From contig CAZOOF010000064.1 in assembly GCA_964581365.1 (NCBI GenBank), positions 1 to 8,859 on the forward strand: DNA of 8,859 nt, read 5' to 3'. The position numbers and the translations under genes were made by a program. Numbering within the stretch: position 1 is the first letter of the stretch; every line of letters begins with the position of its first letter. Source of the stretch: JAITWN01 sp964581365 (GTDB lineage Bacteria; Pseudomonadota; Gammaproteobacteria; SZUA-140). This document shows positions 7,068 to 8,859 of the stretch, piece after piece. The notes beneath the pieces are model-generated. The model was not told where the DNA came from. It ran no database searches and saw only the letters and a program-made list of their open reading frames with translations.

Positions 7068-8859
7068 ACAGAGCATCACTCACCGTCTGCCTGATCGTAC
7101 GCAACGAGTCCAGCAACATCGACGACTGCCTCGAGAGCATCAGCTGGGCGGATGAAATCGTCGTCATCGATGGCGGCAGCTCTGACGATACCGCCGAACG
7201 GGCCCGGCGCCACGGCGCCCGCGTCGAATCGGCTGCCGACTGGCGGGGCTTCGGCATCCAGCGTCAACGGGCGCAGGCGCTCGCATCCTGTGACTGGGTG
7301 CTGATGCTCGATGCCGATGAGCGCGTCACCCCGGCGCTCGCCGCGGAGATCCAGGACGTGCTGCGCAACGACGATCGCTACTGCGCCTACACGCTTCCGC
7401 GGCTGTCATGGTGCTTCGGCCGCTACATTCATCATGGCGGCTGGTACCCGGATCATGTGCTGCGCCTGTATCCGCGCAATCGCGCGCGTTACAACGATGC
7501 ACTGGTACACGAGCGCGTGGTCCTGGACGTCGGCATGCGCGTGGAAAGCCTAAAGAACGATCTGCTCCACTTCACCTATGAGAACATGAATCGCTATCTG
7601 GTGAAGTCTGCACAGTATGCGGCCGCCTGGGCCGAACAGCGCCAGCGCCGCGGGCGCAAGGCCTCACTGCTGCAGGGTATCTATCACGCGATCGGCTGCT
7701 TTCTGCGCATGTATGTATTCCGTCTCGGCCTGCTGGACGGCCGCGCCGGCCTGTTGCTGGCTCTGCTTTCGGCCCACTCGACTTTCGTCAAGTACGCTGA
7801 CCTCTGGGTGCGTGGTCAGCCGGAGCGGCCGGAAGTCAGCAGCAACCGGATTCTGCAGCTCTGCCTGTCCGACGGTCACGGCGGATTGGAGCTCTACGTG
7901 GCACGCCTCTCCACGCTGCTGCGCGAGCGTGGGCGCGACTGCCGCGCCATCGTCGCACCCGGCACGCTGCTGGCGCAGCGTCTCGACGAGCAACTCGTTT
8001 CGACCAGGAAGTTCCGGACCTGGTTCGACAAGTTTCCGCTGATCGCGGCGATGCGGCTGGCGAGGTACTTTGAGCGGGAGCGCATCGACGTTGTCCACAT
8101 CCACTGGTCCCGCGATCTGCCGCTCGCGGCGCTGGCGAAACGCCTGAGCAGGAGGCGGGTACGGCTGGTTCATTCCCGCCATATGAACATCACCCGCGGC
8201 AAACACGATCTATATCATCGCTTCATCTACGGCGAGGTAGACTGCTACATCACTCTCAGCAAGACGATGCTGGACGATGCCCGGCGTCACCTGCCACTCG
8301 AGCCGCAGGCGCTGGAGCTGGTCTATCTCGGCGTCCCCACTCCCGAACAGGATGCATCCAAGGCCGAGCCGCGCGCCGAAGGCCCGCTCGCGATCGGACA
8401 GTTCGGCCGCATCGAGCACGGCAAAGGCCAGCATGTGCTGATCGAAGCCATGAAGATTCTGCGCGATCGCGGTGTGAATGCGCAGGCCCGCATCATCGGC
8501 CACGCCATGGATCCCACCTACCTGGCCTCACTCAAGGAAGAAGTCCAGCGCAACAATCTGCAGGATATGGTTACCTTCGCCGACTTCGTGCCTTCGGCTC
8601 AGCGCATGATGCCGGAGTTCGATGTGATCGTGCTGGCTAGCGAGCGCGAATCCTTCGGACTGGTGCTGATCGAGGCGATGCGCGGTGGCGTAGCGGTCAT
8701 TGGCACCAATGCCGGCGGCGTGCCCGAAATCATCGAGCATGGGGAAAGCGGACTGCTGTTCGATCCCGGCTCAGCCGTTTCCCTGGCCGACAATCTGCAG
8801 TTCCTCGCCGAGCACCCCGAAGAGTTGCGCCGGATCGCCGCCGCCGGGCGCGAGCGCGC
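7064..8859 (+). CDS. GT2-GT4 fusion glycosyltransferase (3' truncated by window edge)
   Basis: The frame is open from the ATG at 7064 to the window end, giving at least 598 residues. Residues 1-250 are a WaaE/KdtX-type family 2 transferase: LTVCLIVRNES near the start, VVIDGGSSDDT (33-43), then WRGFGIQRQRA, LMLDADERV with D83 and D85 as the metal-binding pair, and later HHGGWYPDHVLRLYPR and VHERV. Residues from about 262 are a family 4 GT-B transferase: ILQLCLSDGHGGLELYVARL (glycine loop at 273-274), VVHIHWSRDLPLAAL (H345, H347), GQFGRIEHGKG (R449, K454 for the donor phosphates) and the E-x7-E motif (E529, E537). The linker is only about ten residues. GGAG at 7053-7056 serves the start, which overlaps the GT9 stop. 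WaaE relatives add a sugar to core heptose, so LPS core or outer glycan assembly is likely. Donors and acceptors are unknown. Confidence 0.9.
   Translation, partial: MNRASLTVCLIVRNESSNIDDCLESISWADEIVVIDGGSSDDTAERARRHGARVESAADWRGFGIQRQRAQALASCDWVLMLDADERVTPALAAEIQDVLRNDDRYCAYTLPRLSWCFGRYIHHGGWYPDHVLRLYPRNRARYNDALVHERVVLDVGMRVESLKNDLLHFTYENMNRYLVKSAQYAAAWAEQRQRRGRKASLLQGIYHAIGCFLRMYVFRLGLLDGRAGLLLALLSAHSTFVKYADLWVRGQPERPEVSSNRILQLCLSDGHGGLELYVARLSTLLRERGRDCRAIVAPGTLLAQRLDEQLVSTRKFRTWFDKFPLIAAMRLARYFERERIDVVHIHWSRDLPLAALAKRLSRRRVRLVHSRHMNITRGKHDLYHRFIYGEVDCYITLSKTMLDDARRHLPLEPQALELVYLGVPTPEQDASKAEPRAEGPLAIGQFGRIEHGKGQHVLIEAMKILRDRGVNAQARIIGHAMDPTYLASLKEEVQRNNLQDMVTFADFVPSAQRMMPEFDVIVLASERESFGLVLIEAMRGGVAVIGTNAGGVPEIIEHGESGLLFDPGSAVSLADNLQFLAEHPEELRRIAAAGRER

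Overview
The window reads as a chromosomal segment of a GC-rich gammaproteobacterium. This rests on the protein sequences: a GroEL tail, the type IV pilus ATPase PilU, a full-length two-domain GlnE, an enteric-type IlvE, and a small CHCC zinc-finger gene followed by LPS-type glycosyltransferases. The sequence does not allow a confident genus. It looks like stable core genome: I see no integrase, transposase, tRNA, rRNA, CRISPR array or phage gene, and no gene-free stretch over 300 bases.

Layout: (1) The 3' end of groL occupies 3-389 on + and is followed at once by a strong intrinsic terminator (413-443). (2) pilU lies convergently on the minus strand (1647 to 502). (3) A 144-base divergent gap (1648-1791) separates pilU from glnE and holds two inverted repeats that could be operators. 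(4) glnE (1792-4701, +) encodes the bifunctional glutamine synthetase adenylyltransferase/adenylyl-removing enzyme. (5) After a 121-base gap with a plausible promoter comes a compact + strand run: ilvE (4823-5752), a 77-residue CHCC zinc-finger protein (5776-6009), a GT9 heptosyltransferase-like gene (6015-7067), and a large glycosyltransferase gene (7064 to past the window end).

The last four genes are separated by 23 bases, 5 bases and a 4-base ATGA overlap, so they are probably one operon. It joins branched-chain amino-acid transamination to lipopolysaccharide core assembly. The zinc-finger protein between them has no obvious role in either pathway.

The most notable feature is the final gene. 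It is open from 7064 to the window edge and encodes a WaaE/KdtX-type GT2 transferase (about residues 1-250) joined in frame, by a very short linker, to a GT4 (GT-B fold) transferase (about residue 262 to at least 598). These two activities are normally separate proteins. The rest of the window is largely conventional, and I do not claim a wholly new system. Secondary points of interest are the two TTG start codons (glnE and the GT9 gene), an out-of-frame ATG that competes with the GT9 start, the lone pilU, and the palindromes between pilU and glnE.
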